Of a stretch of DNA of 64,000 bases, positions 1-14,153 are shown piece by piece. The translations under genes and the position numbers were made by a program. The notes beneath the pieces were generated by a model. It searched no databases, was not told the DNA's origin, and saw only the letters and a program-made list of their open reading frames with translations. Each line of letters opens with the position of its first letter. Position 1 is the first letter of the stretch. Source of the DNA: Centroberyx gerrardi (lineage: Eukaryota > Chordata > Actinopteri > Beryciformes > Berycidae); the NCBI RefSeq assembly GCF_048128805.1, contig NC_136010.1:23592480-23656479 (forward strand), read 5' to 3'.

Positions 1-409
1 AGACAGACAAACACACACACAAACAAACGGCACCGAAAACATAACCTCCTTGGCGGAGGTAATACTGTAAATGAGTTTGAGCGGAGCTGTCCATGGTGCT
101 GAATCTTTAGGCCAAAATAAAGCCCACTGTGCTGACTAGTGAGATAAGTGAAAATGAAATTGAGTTGTATTGATTGTTTGGTTGTACTGATTTATTTGCT
201 TTTGTTAGTGAAGCAATCTGTTCTATAGTAATAATAATAATAATAATGATGTCAAAATATTATTTACAGACTGTATTTACAGACAATTTTATTTTTTAGG
301 TCACACAAAGGTGGAATTGTTGCAGAGACATTTGCAAGGTCAATTCAATTCAATTCTCAGTTAAATCAACAAGTGATAAAGTCTGGGCGTGACACCCCTT
401 ATAAATGTG

Positions 410-745
410 CTTCAGTTACCACCAACTCTCTGAAGACGCTAATAATTTCACTCTAACTGCGTGTGGCAATTAGCGCCGACCTTTGTGAATTGGACTGTTT
501 TTGCAGTGAGGCTCATTTGCATAGAAAGGGGCCAATTTTGCGCCAAATGTATGCATATTACCTAATTTAAATACGTGCAAATAGCACAGGAGTACCGAGA
601 CGCTATTTGCGTGGCAGCGCAGTTAGCGGGGCATTTCACAATTTGCGAGTGCTTTGTGAATTAGACGGTTTCTTTTTGTCTTATTTGCACAGGTTTAGCG
701 TCAGCAAAATCCGCGCAATCCTTTTGTGAATTCGCCCCTGAAACT
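410..745. repeat. Harbinger-like MITE candidate
   Basis: A GCGC- and TGCAAAT-rich block ending TTTTGTGAATTCGCCCCTGA. Its composition and end style resemble the nested element at 62541-63577. It lies downstream of the last col20a1 exon in the window. The left boundary is uncertain. Confidence 0.35.
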
Positions 746-789
746 TCTATTTTCCTCCTAGCCTTGCTCTAAGCTGAATATTGTCTCAC

Positions 790-2827
790 CTTGTGGAAAC
801 TGCCGTAGAACAGCCTGTGGACCTGCGACTGGTCAAAGGTCAGCTCCTGCACCTCCCCTCTGTAGTCCAGACTGAAGTACACCAGATGCTTGGTAGTCGC
901 TGTGGTAAGCACAAACAGAGGAAGATATTCAGATATTCACAGTGGCGTCTTGCAGAAACCAGGCGTCTGCAATGTTGCATCTTTTGTTCTTTTAAAGTAA
1001 CTGGGAGCTGACACTGACTCCACATGCACAAAATGTTTCATACCTCTGGGATCAAGCCAAAGCATTAATAATGTATTGTAAACTGTTAAAAATGTATCAA
1101 AGAGGGAAATAAGCAGCTTTTTTTTTTTAATCAATTCTTGAAAACTGTTATGCGGCACACTGTCGGTCTGCATTATAATATCTTCGGAGGATAGTGAGAA
1201 ATCCATTCCCAATTATTTAAAGGTTGAGAGAGAGAGTAGGGCAGAGAGATGGTTGAGGTTTGAGCCTAAAACAGCAGGGGCACATGAGGTTGCAGAGGTC
1301 ACTGGCAGTATTTTGAGTTCCCAAATGAATTCAACCAAACACTTATTTGGAGGCCCAAAAAATGACTGCCATTAAAGAGCTGCAGAAGGGTGCTGCACTG
1401 CAAAAAAAAGTACATCTCTCCAGGTCATTTATCTAGTGGAGTCTCTCATTTTTCTTGAAACAGGTGAAAAAATCTGCCAGTGGGGTGAGATCATTTCACT
1501 TGTTTCAAGAATTGTCCTGAATCAAGTGTCATTTTCCTGATCCCAGTGGAGTGATTCACAAGTGAAACAGTATTGGAAAAAAAAATTGAATTACCACACC
1601 CCACTTTTCACTATTTAAGAAAAAAAAATAGCCACCGCTCACCCGGCTAGAGTCTTTGCTAAGGTATTGGAGTAATATGTAAAATCCTCAGGAGAAATGC
1701 AAATTTATCTATGCAAATTTTCATTTAAGAAATTGCAAATTGAAACTACCATCTTCCCATCCTACCTGATCTTCCTCTGTGTTAACCTTTTGCAGTAAGT
1801 CATGATAAAAGGGTCAATAAAGTAGAAAGTGGATAAAAAAAGGTTTCAAGAGGTGATTTAAAAGTTGATACTGATTCTACTAGCTTAAACTTCTCAGGCA
1901 GGTTGTTCCAGAGCCCCGAGGCCCTGATGGCAAAATAGGATTTAAAGACTGAATATGAGACTAAATGACTTGTTCAGGTGCAGTTGTGTAGCTGAAAGCA
2001 GAAAGGTTACTCACGGTCCATCACCACTCCCATCTTGGGCTGGAAGTCGTTGTCGGTGAGCTGCCAGATGGCGAAGGGCTCCCGGGGCGTTTCCTGCAGC
2101 ATGCGGAAGGCGATGCTGATGGTGTGTTCTGGAGAGAAACCCGCTGGGTGGATGAACCTGGAGGAGAGAGAGATGGATAGAGCCATTTCAAGGAAGATGA
2201 AGGGAAACGGCAGCACACTTGTTTGAAGAAACCATGAAAAGAAAATGACTGAGAAGAGAGAAGGGAAAAGGGAGAAACGGAGGAGTTTGAGGCTGGGTGG
2301 CAGAAAGAGAAGTGAGAACGACTGAGGATGTGATGAAGATGTGAGGTTGGGAGAAGGAAAGAGAGGGGAAATCGAGGGGGATGATGGGAATAGAGGCTGA
2401 TGGAGTGAAGGGCAGATGAAACAGTGTGAGTGAAGTAGATCATTAATGCCAGAATAGGTCAGTAGGTGTGTAAATGATGAAAATATACAGATATAACCAT
2501 GGTTTCAAGTCTCATTTTTTACATGCTAGCTGCACACAAATTTAGGGATTTGGGAAGTTTGTAAGTGTCTTGCAGGACAGATGCAGGGTGGGCAGGCTTC
2601 TGATATCAGTATAGAGAAAAGCAAAAGATAAGAGTGAAAGAGAGAAAGTGAGAGTGAACTGAAAACAGAGTGTGTGTGTGTCTCACTTGGTGCTCTGTGT
2701 CAGCTGGACATCTCTGTACAGAGTGTAGGTGGGCAAGGTGTTGAAGACAAAGGGCTCTGCTGCCACGCCTTCCACTGACGAGTGAGCTCTCTGAGTCAGA
2801 CCAAACGCCTCCATCATGTCAAACCCT

Positions 2828-2892
<65 letters not shown>

Positions 2893-4043
2893 TACATAAT
2901 ACAAAGATCAAATGAGGACAATGTTTTACAAAACAACATGGCAACAGTTTCTTGAATTCAGATGTGAAGTTATGGGTGAAGACAGTTTCACCTCACCTTT
3001 GACGATGCTGTTTCTGATGGTGACCTCGGGACAGACTGGAACACAAGAGGGCAGTGTTGGAGCACTAAAGGGATTCTTTAACATTGCCAGCCCAGGAACT
3101 ACTAAGAAATGTGGTCTTTAGTCAGGCACATTAAACCATACAGGTACTCTTCTTCTAACCCCAAAAGATTTGCTTTTGATCAAGGACCCCCATTTGATAA
3201 GATTGTGTCTCAAAGAATTTCATCTGAGAATTTTAGTTGTTAGATATGACTCAGAAAATAATTGCATGATTGTCTATTTTATAGCTGGGGAGATAACAAT
3301 GAGGTGAGGGAAGCTGATGATCAAAACTGTCATTGTTACACACTCCCTCATTGCATTAAAGTCTAGAGAGTGAAAAAAATAATGAAATTGAATGATTATG
3401 AATGATTATGAGTCACCTTCATTGTGGATGGGGTACATCCTGGGGTGGATGGGGATTCTAGCTGGAGCCGTGGCTGTAAAAGGAACAGATAGAAACAGTC
3501 ACGACACACACAAACAACAACATTAACAGTCAGATTATTACTGATTTCTGTTTAAAAGCTATGTGCCTATCTATGTATGTATCTATCTATCTATGAGCAA
3601 AATTACTCCAACAACTAGGGAGTGATTTGACAGAATGTAATAAGGGTGAATCATCGTTTTCCCTCACTTTTCCTCTAAAATATTTAACAAGGCTGACAAG
3701 GCTAACAACAAAGTGTTTAATAATTCATCATAAAAAAGAAGTGTCAGCCCTTTCAACCCCTCTGATTTCCCCAATAACAGCTGATACATGCAGTCTAGGT
3801 ACATACAGTATGTCGGTACAGGAAGCCAATTAGCTCAATATCAAACAGACTAATTATAGTATTATAGATATAATAGTGATCACATCGGACCTGTTGGATG
3901 CAGGATGGAGACGGCAGCGCCCTCTGCTGCGCCCAGACGGGAGTGAACGCTGATGCGGTACAAAGTCTCTGCTTCCAGATCGGAAAAACAGTGACTGCTG
4001 CTGGACTCATCTACGATCTCCTCCTTCGTTTGCTTGTCTAGAT

Positions 4044-4074
<31 letters not shown>

Positions 4075-6601
4075 AAAACACATGCGTAAACAGAGATGCA
4101 TGCACCACACGCACATTTAGCAAAATAAAAGATTCTTCATTAAACGAATCGTCTGCTGTTTCTGAGACAGCTCCAAGTATTAATGAGCTGTTTCAAAACC
4201 ACAATTGTCCATGACTATCAATTACCTTTGACAGACTGGATGACGATGCGGTATCCGTTGACGGCCGACACGGGTCTCCAGGACACACAGATACTGGAGT
4301 GGTCCGACCTGACCACACTCACACTGCTCACCCGCAGACTGGCTGGAGAGACAGACAGACAGATAGACAGATGGAAAGACAGATAGAGATAGACAGAAAA
4401 ACAGGGAGGCCGACAGACAGAAAGGGAGGCAAACAGATGGAGAGGCAGGCAATGAAAAAGATATACAGACAGACAGCCAACAGAGGCAGACGGGGAGACG
4501 AACATGAAAACATAAGGATATTTAAACAAGGACCTTTGATCAAATAAACACAGAGGAATGGGTGTTTGAGATTAGAGCCTGACTAGTTTATATTTAAGGA
4601 ATGCAGGAATGTGTTTGGGAGGTTTGTCAGAGTTAGCATGCACCGGTGTTTCATGCTAACTCTTCAGCATACACCGTGTTGAGTGATAGTCAGCCACTAG
4701 CTTTATCCAAAGTAAGAAGACAGACCTTTTCATAATAAAAGGCTGTTAGTGGTTTTTGTTATATGGCTTCCAAAATTTTTAAAATGAAATTTCATTAACA
4801 CAAAAAGCTACAGCTGATGTTTATTTTTGGAACTATTTTACGTGAGCAAACACGTATTCATCCGCTGTACGTGTTTTTACCTGCACACAGTCTCCTATCA
4901 CCCACCACCTCTGGAAACAAAACTTCGTCATACTCCAAGTCTTTCCACAGGGAAAGTAGTCCCTGCTAGTTCAAAACTGTTTATATCATGTATATTTTAC
5001 GAATCTCATACACAAAACTGTCAAGACTTATATCATATTATTTAAGATTACTCACCTTTTCGCTTTAGACCTGTTACAATTTCTCATTTTTTCACATTTG
5101 ATATAAAGCTAGTGTATGGTAAAGAGTTAGCATGGAGCACCAGAGTCAATGATCTACCGGGGACACATGGATGATTTTGGTGTGTGATGTTCTCATCACT
5201 GGTAAATCATTAACTGGTAAATTGAACAACGGGCCAATTTCCGCAAAACTTGGTCTAGGATATTTCTTTAAGTGTGTTTGACTCACTGGTTTTGCCCTGA
5301 GCCGAACCGCTGCCTCCTTCTCTGTTGCGGTACTCGGCGGTGACCAGAACGCTGTAGCGTGTATCCGGCAGCAGAGACTGCAGCACCACCCGCGTTTCAC
5401 TACCTGGAACCAACACCTGTAGAAAACAAACCCACCTTGTCATCGTCAAACCCTCAAGTAATCTATTCAATAGGTGACACAGTGCAAGAGCTAACTTGCT
5501 CATTGAGTTTAAAGATGAATGGGATAAAGTGATTGAAGCAGTGATGATGTCAGCCCACTCACAGTGCTCTCCTGGCTCTCAGCTCCGGTCAGCGCGGTGT
5601 AAGAGACACGATATTGTAGGACATGAGCGTTGGGGGAAACCCAGCTGACCAGCAGGCTGACCGCCGTCTCCTCAGAGAGAGACACAGTGGACGGGCCTCC
5701 ACCAGACACTGCAGGGACAAAAAACAGACAGCAGAGAGACTCACTACCAGGGACGGGTGTTTGAGTAGCCTGTGGTTAACAGTAATGACCAGACTGGGCT
5801 GGTGCAGGATTGTTCTCACTAGCTAATAAGTCTGAATGGAGGGCTAATGGTGATGGTATGGAGATCACAGCTGAATATCTCTACTGGGCTAGTGCCAAAA
5901 TCTGCTGACATTTGTGAGACAACACAGGACAAAAATACATTTACACAGAGACAGACATAATAGTTGGATTTCCACCAGATACTTAATAAACTATGAGCTG
6001 GGATGCAAAGTGTCTCCTGACTCAGTAACTGACTAAGTAATATACTGCAATATCTATCTTAACAAGTCTTAAAGTCTAAAAATCAAATTTTTCTTAAACC
6101 ATGTGAAGAAATATACCAGTAGGGCGAGATAATTTCCCTTGCTTCTACTGCATCTTCACTTGTATTTACATTTTTCACACAATTTTGAAATGAAGCAGAT
6201 TATTTCACTAGTATCAAGATAATGTCATCTGATCCAAGAAACAAGTTCATTTGGACTGGATACAAGTAAAATGATCTCACCCCAGTGGCAGATTTCTTCA
6301 CTAAATTTGCATTATAATGGTTGAATCTGGGCTGAAAATGTTTTGGTGCATGACAACACATTCTTGCCAGAAGTAACGTGCATTGAAACAGACACGGTGG
6401 CTGAAATCTCTTGTGATACAGAAAGATGTCTAACAAAAATAGCTGTGAAATTGCTAGCTGTGGGTAAGAGAAATTCTTTGAGACTGATGTAGATCTCTAC
6501 ACTGCAAACAAAACCAGAATTTGGCAAGACTAAAATAAAACAAGTGTTTTTCAGAGGAATTTCCTGGAAAGGTCAGCACTGCCTCAAGAGAGTGAGAATG
6601 A

Positions 6602-6648
<47 letters not shown>

Positions 6649-7834
6649 TGCTTGTGTAGAGTATGTGTGCAAAAATAGAAATACCCTGCACATCCTGCCT
6701 TTTTGCCTATTGTCTGGTGCAACAAAACTTGTGACTTAACATCAAAAAAAGCAATAATAGAAAAATGTAACTCTGACAGAACCCAATGCTGCCCAATGCT
6801 GTTGATGTGGACAAGTGTGTGTGTGTGTGTTCTGTATGTGTGTGTGTGTCACTCACAGGTGCTATAGCGTATTGCCACAGCTTCACTCTGGGCTCCATCG
6901 GCATACAGGGCAGACAGAGAGATCTGGTATTCCTTGTCATCCTCCACTCCCTCCAGGATCGCCCCTTCACTGTCACCACTCACCCTCAACTACAACACAC
7001 AGATGGGGAGAGAGAGAGAGGAATTTTATTCACATTATACAGTAACTAATTTACGTGTTAGGGTAAAGTCAAAGATCATGAATGGGGTTTAGATTTGACA
7101 TAAAAAATTAGATTTGACATACAAAATGCTAAATGATACTAAATGATAGACATACATTTCTGTACCAACAGCACTTTCAAAAGTGAAAAAAAAACTTTCT
7201 ACCCATCTATCTATCCATCCATCCATCCATCCATCCATTTCTCCCCACCTGTCGAAGGTCTCCTCCACTGAGGGAGATCCACTTGATGAGGTAGGAGACA
7301 ACATCATCCGCTGCAGCCTCCCAGCGCACCGTGATCTCGCTGCCTGAGAAGTTGGTCACCCTGAGGTCCGAAGGGGAAGGCACCCTCACTGGCAGAGAGG
7401 GAAGATGGGAACATGAAAGAAAAAAAGACTGACTCTACTTGGATGGAAACCTCTTTAACTTACATTGCATCTTGCTTTTCCCTCTATTTATTTATATATA
7501 TGGATTGATTGTGTGATGTGTTTTTACCACGCAACGCAGTGTGTATGATGTGTTTTCATCTAATGGACTGATTGGATCATGTCTTTTACTGAATGGACTA
7601 ACTGGATAATGTGTTTTTATCAAATGGACCAATTCGATGTGCTTTCATCTGAAGGAGGGACTGGATAATGATTTTGTATCTCACAACGATGTGATATGAT
7701 GTATGATGTTTCTGTTTTGTTTTTGTTGCTGTTTTCATGTGCTGTTTTTATGCCCTTGGTGCTGCTGCCACGATGTCTGAGACAAATCTCCCTGCAGGGA
7801 CAATAAAGCTTATCTTATATTATCTCATCTCATC

Positions 7835-7867
<33 letters not shown>

Positions 7868-9086
7868 TTACATGTGGTGACGTTACTGGTGAGCGCTGCA
7901 GACAGGCCTTGTGGGTAATGAGACTGGACCGACACCAGGTATCTGGACAGAGACGACAGGTTCTGGACCAGCACTGAGTTCACTCCTGTTACCTCCACCT
8001 GGACACAGATGGAACGAAAGAGGAAATATGTGAGTGAAGTGAGAAAAAAGGAAGGAAAACACTACATAATTCGGCAGTAGCATGGTTTGGGACGTTACCT
8101 GCTTGACGTCACTGCCGTGGTTGGTGCTGCAGGTGATCCTGTGGCCGGGGACGTCCACGGCTCCGGGCACCCAGCTCACCCTCAGCATACTGTGGGTGAC
8201 CATCGGGAACTGGACGCTCATCGGGGGTGGGAGCGGGACTGTCGGGAGGGGGAGGGAATTAAGAAGGGAGGAGAGAAAGAGAAGATGGAGGGGAGAAGGA
8301 CAGATTGTTAGGAAGTGTACCGCAGCTATTTGATTCATTACATCACTGCTATGTCTGACCTCAGCCATGCTGTGGATGATTGTAAGGAATTGGGAAAGTT
8401 CTGGAAGCGTAAAAGTGGAGATACAACAGAAAATGACATGTGGAGAATGAGAGGTGCATGTAGGTCCTTTTTTTTTTATCTTCATCCATCTCCTGTGGTG
8501 TTGTTGACAAAACAGTTAATCATCAACATGATCTGGTAAAGAGTCTCTTACATGTGGTGGCGACGGCGGTGACCGGGTCGCTGGGCTCCTCGTCGTAGAG
8601 AGCGTACAAAGTGACAGAGTAATCTGTGGCCGGTATCAGCCCCGCCAGCTCCACCACTGTCTGATCGGCACTGAATTTCTCCTGCAGAGACAGAGGAAAT
8701 AAACGTCAGCCTGGGTTTGTTTAGATTAAGGCTTGTTCAACTTGTTCATCCTGAGATATTGAATGAGAAATTAAGTCTCTCACCACAAGGCTCTGGTTCA
8801 TGAGAACACATTACAGGGACAGGTGGGACAGTGATGATGACTGTCATATTATGTCCTGACCATAAAATTTGAATTCAAGCTATATGTTCCTGACATGTAG
8901 TTAAAAAACACACTTAGAGAGGCAAGGAGGCAGTGAAATCCTTAATTTGACTGCATGTTTAAATCTACATTCACAAGGATTTTCATTTTGATTCTCATAC
9001 TAAACATATTTTTACTATAATTAGTTAAACATACACATACCAAAATTGTGAACCATTGCATACAAGCATTTCACGGCCCTCTCCAG

Positions 9087-9128
<42 letters not shown>

Positions 9129-11848
9129 CTCACCTCCTTGGCATCATCAGGCTCTCCGTGGCTCAGTGCGGAGTACAGGATCATGTACTGCGTAGCACCG
9201 GGTGCTGCACCCCAGCTCACCCGCAGACTGCTGGGAGAGGAGGGAGTCACCTCCAGGTTGGCAGGCATGGCCAGGGGCACTGAGGAAGGGAGGGAGGGAG
9301 GGGGAGGAGGATGGGGAGAGAAAGGAAATGACAGGAGAGATGAGGGGATGGATGAAGTGCAGTCTTGTGTCTTAAAGAAGCGGGTGATAATACAGGATGT
9401 CAGAAAAGTCTAGAACATAACATGTAGGACTAATGTAGCTGTCTGTCTTACAGGTGGTGACGGTTCCTCTGAGCGCCAGGCCCACGTTGTCTTCATACAC
9501 AGGGAAGATGGACACGTGGTACAGAGTCTGAGAGGAGAGGCCTCGGAGCAGCACACTGGACTCTGACCCATTCACCACTACCTAGACACACCGACACATA
9601 CAGTCAGGCGGACAAACACATACAGTCAGGCGGACAAACACACACACTCACTAACACAATCACACACCGACACTGTGCACTGTCTACTTTGCCTGTCGCT
9701 GATGTCAGGTGAAAACCACGTGTTTCCTGACACAATTTACTTAAATTTATTGGCTCATTAAAGATAGTGAAGCATTTTTACACATCAATATATCATTGTC
9801 AAATTAATTGTGATCACTTGGTATAATGACCATAAACAAATGAGACCATGGTCGAGACTATCAGTAGTCTCACTAGTCTGATTGATGTTAAAATGCTACA
9901 AGTCACACATTTAATAGATACACTGCTAAAATTGTCTGTTTGCAAGTGAGGTAGAGTTGCGTGTCTGACCTCCTGTGGACTCTGACCCTCGGCGCTGTGG
10001 AAAACCACTCTGTACTGTTGGACGGGCCGGGCTGGACTCACAGGACCGGTCCAGTGGAGCCTCACCTCTCTGGAGCCCAGCTCAGAGAAGCGGAGGTCGG
10101 TGGGACTGGGGTAGGACAAGGCTGGATCCACTGTGGGCCCAGGCTCCATTCCTGCAGACACAGCAAGACCGGTTCATAACAATATTTACAGGTTGCTGTT
10201 ATTGTGAGCTTGAAGTGAAGACTTCTGTCCCTAAAATGAGATATTCATCATCATCTGTCTAATTGAAATATTGACTCATGACGGATCTATCTATCTATCC
10301 ATCTACTGTATCTCACACTCTTTTTTTGAAGAATGGAAGAATGATATAACATTAAGTATGTGTTGGTAGCGCTGGAGTACATAATGTACATAATGAGTGT
10401 ACATAATTAGAGTAGGAAACAAAAGAAAGAAAAGTGTTCTTGTTCCTGTTTTGTTAAAGATGCAATGAATTTGTGTCACAGAGGCTACAGCTAACTCCAC
10501 TAGAGAGCAGACCTGAGTCAAATCATATCTGTAAACACTTTTCAAAGGTTGTTTTAACCTATTTATGTCTCAGATGGGTAGTATTTGCCTTACAGGACAA
10601 GCATTTGAATGTCAAATCAATATAATTTCCAGTAACTGACAACCTACCTGACTCAACCTGAACTGTCCTGACATGGTACCTCCCAACCCTCTGGTACTCC
10701 ATGCAGGTTAAAACAAACAGCGTCACATGGAAATACCAGGTCAGCTTCTGAGTCAGAGTTTATCACTCACCCGCTTATTCATTCAGTGAAAGGCACACAC
10801 TGTCCTAAACATATAAATTCAAAATTCAGAATTCATCTCACGTTTGGTGATGCCGCGGTCCTCTATCCTGCCACAGAGGATGTGCACCAGTCGCGCCACC
10901 AGTTTGCTGAGCAGAGGGAAGTCGTTGACGTTGTAGACGTTCAGCTCCAGCGGCTCGGACGCCACCTGCCTCAACTCGGCTTCGTCAGCATTCTTCACAC
11001 CTGAATAACAAACACAAAAATAATAAAAGAAACCCTCAGGGAGAAGCCCAGTCAAAGCACACACACAACAGCATTCAGAGATTAGAAGGAACATGCCTTA
11101 CTGCAGCTAACAATGAAAACACAGCAGGGCTAAGAACTCATAAGATTCTCAATTCCCAACTGTCAAAATAAATTGAAGAAACAAAACAAGAACAGATTGT
11201 GTACAGTCCCATAGCGCATAGACAGAAATGATGTTAAGTTTAACTATGAAGTTAAGATTCATAGTTAAAGTCAAATTTTCACAATAATAGAGCTTTCACT
11301 TCATTATATTAATTAGATATTGCCCAATACAGAGCATACATCATTTGTATATATTTATTTTCTCAAGTGCTGTAAACTGTGATGATGTTTGATGGCGCAC
11401 AGACATACAGTAGATGAGTGAAGTGTCTCACCGCTGGGTGACTGACCAATAGCACCATGTTGTGACAGCAGGGGTTAAAGATCTCACCCCATGCTCTACT
11501 GTCACTCCTGGCACCCCACTGTTTCCAGTCTTGCTATTCAGCAATAATGAGGAAATACCTGAGACTTGAAGCCTGAGAAAAAGCTGAAAGTAACAGTCAC
11601 CCTTTCCACCACCTCTTCCTCTCTCTGTCTTGTCTACCTGTGTAGAATATCAACCTTTAATGCGAATGATGTCTCACCTACAGCGATGATCTCCACGCCA
11701 GCATTCTTCAGCCGGTCGGCTGCGGCAATGGCATCGTCCTGAGACTTCCCATCAGTCAACAGGACCAGGAAGAAAGGCGTGTCCGACCTGGCGCCTGACT
11801 CCGCCCTCATGTTCTCCTCCATGACGTGGAGCAGCGCCTGGCCTGGGA

Positions 11849-11882
<34 letters not shown>

Positions 11883-14118
11883 TGTTGGGTTGCACATACA
11901 CATACAAACACATCCACATCCACACACAGTATTGGTGGTACAGTGTGTAAGCAAAGAATAATAATATTTTTTTTACCTGTAAAGGTGTTGCCTCCCTTAT
12001 ATCTGAAGTTCCTCACTGCCTCCAGTAACTGGTCTTTGGTGGTGAAGTTGTTGAGCTGCCACTCTGTCCGGGGGTCTCCACTGTACTGAGTCAGGCCTGG
12101 GACAAAACCACATCATTAAAGCCTAGTTTTCATGACATTTTTTGCTTTATTTGCAGTATGCAGCAGAAAGAGGCAGGGGAGATGGGATGGCATCTGACGG
12201 TCACAAGCTGGATAAAAAACTATGACATCTGGAGTATAATGTCTTGCGCCTTATTATAGCTTGCTGAGCCATCATAAAACCCATAAAAAAAGGCATATGC
12301 ATTATACTTAAAGGGGTAATTTTGCCCTCACCGATCTGAATGTGGTTCGGCCCGATGTGGAAGGGAGTGACCAGGCCCTCCAGGAAGTCTCGGACCCGTC
12401 TGAAGTTGGTGCGACCGATGCTCCAGGAGCCGTCCACTAACATCACGATGTCAGCCGCTGCGTTGCTGTCGCACTCAAACGGCTTCCTGGTGGACGCCCC
12501 TGGATACATGGACGCATGAAGTGCAAGCACACACACACACACACACACAGACAGTCTTGAATGGGTGAAAAAATAAAGTAGTGGTTGCATGGGTGTGTCT
12601 AAAGTGGCGAATGATGGAGATGCACCTGTATGCAGGCAGTTAGAAAGTAAAACAGGATATATATGAGTGAATAGAGTGATAAATATATAGTTTTAAAACA
12701 AGAAACAGGTGGCTGCATGCGTTTAGGCAGGCAGAGCGGTGTGTGAAGGTGTGAGAATGTAGGTGTGCAAATACTACATGTATAGACACGGCACATACAG
12801 TATATATACATTAGTTAGTCTACGTGTGTGTGTGTGTGTGAATACCCTCGGATTACAAGAGAGAGAGAGAGAGGACACATGTGCCCTGCAGCCGAACAGG
12901 ATGCCCTGTCATTATCCTTTCCTTTACCTGTCCCTCCCTTGTGTAAACACTGTCATCACATTTCAAACCAGCGCTTACTGCTCCCAAGCCACTGGTTCCT
13001 CTTCTGAGAGCTGAAGATGACGGAGACTGGGCCTTTCTTTAAGAGAGCTAGCAATACTTCCTGCTTAAAGGAGGGATTAACTCAACTGGGAGTAGTCTGA
13101 GTCACTGCCACTGGCATATGTCGTCATATGTTTCTGTAACCCTCGGGTGCAGAGGCTACCTGTGACCGGCTGGGTAGGGAAGGGCGTCTTCCGGGGTTTG
13201 TCCCTGCTGGAGCTCTCCTCCTCGTCTGGTTTCTCCTGCGTCGTTCCCTGCTCCTCCTTGTTATCCGCCTTGGAGCGATCCCTCTCTTTCTCCTTCTTCT
13301 TCTTCCTCCTCTCTCTGGGGGTTTTCTCCGGGGCCTCGTCAGGCAGCGGAGTGGTGCTCTCTGTAGTTGGGGGTTCTGGAGAGTTGAGAGGTAGCGGCAG
13401 GCCCATGGGGTGGGGGTTAGGGGAAGATAAACAGAGATTGTTTAGGGGACCGGTTGAGGCTGTACGAGACAGGAAATCCATTGTTGATATTAGATCCATC
13501 TCACTTCACAAGTATTTAAGGGAAAAGTGAGGGGAATCATTTCTTTATCTCTCCTTTATGATTATTGGGGCACATCTTCCAATCAAGAAGTCTTTTTTAT
13601 GGCATCTTTTGCCTTTATTTGATAGATACAGTAAAGAGAGACAGGAAAGATTAGGGGAGAGAGAGAGGGGGGATGACAAGTGGCAAAGGTCCCAAGCCGG
13701 ATTCGAACCAAGGACATTGCAGTTACATGGTATGAGCTACCAGGACGCCCCAAGAAGTCTTCTTTTACCCTCATCATCTCCCTCCATCTTGTCCCCTCTC
13801 TTTCCTCTCCTGCGTTTCCTCTGCCTAAAATGGCGACTCCACCCACTGTGGCTGGGCTGTCATTATGGCATGTGTGTGTTTGTGTCAAAGCTCTTTGGTA
13901 TGTGTATGTGTGTGTGTGTGTGTACACATACAGTACATATACATGTGTGTACCTGCTTGCTCTCATGTGTGTGTTGGCAGCAGTCCAGTGCCTTGCCCCC
14001 CTCTTTGTCAAACAGGGTGATAATGACAGAGAACATGGCAGATCAGAACATACAGTACAAGCCTTCTCGTTGCACCATGGGAATGTGTTGGAATGGGTGC
14101 TGTTGTGGGTTTTTGTGC

Positions 14119-14153
<35 letters not shown>

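Larger units (their letters stand above)
790..3035 (-). other. col20a1: col20a1 start of TSPN / laminin-G-like domain
   Basis: A short exon (3035-2997) gives [13 protein letters not shown]. Exon 2825-2687 then gives [20 protein letters not shown], 2157-2015 gives the [20 protein letters not shown] stretch, and 899-790 gives the FYGSFHK motif. This is the TSPN module that precedes the triple helix in FACIT collagens. It is cut by the window edge. No vWA exons lie between it and the last FN3. Confidence 0.88.
3891..10151 (-). other. col20a1: col20a1 array of six FN3 domains
   Basis: Twelve exons form six two-exon FN3 modules: 10151/9452, 9279/8552, 8238/7872, 7388/6857, 5708/5287 and 4342/3891 (outer borders). 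Most modules open and close in phase 1 with a phase-0 intron inside, the usual arrangement for shuffled FN3 units. Conserved Trp and Tyr positions are visible in each (for example [39 protein letters not shown]). Repeat number and boundaries are read from the exons, not from an HMM. Confidence 0.85.

Noticed and set aside
2021-2443. 140-residue minus-strand ORF overlapping a TSPN exon
   Set aside because: It is a shadow in another frame of the exon 2157-2015 plus intron sequence.
3911-3930. CTCF-like motif in a col20a1 exon
   Set aside because: GCAGCAGAGGGCGC is a good match, but it is coding sequence constrained by the FN3 domain, so the motif may be chance.
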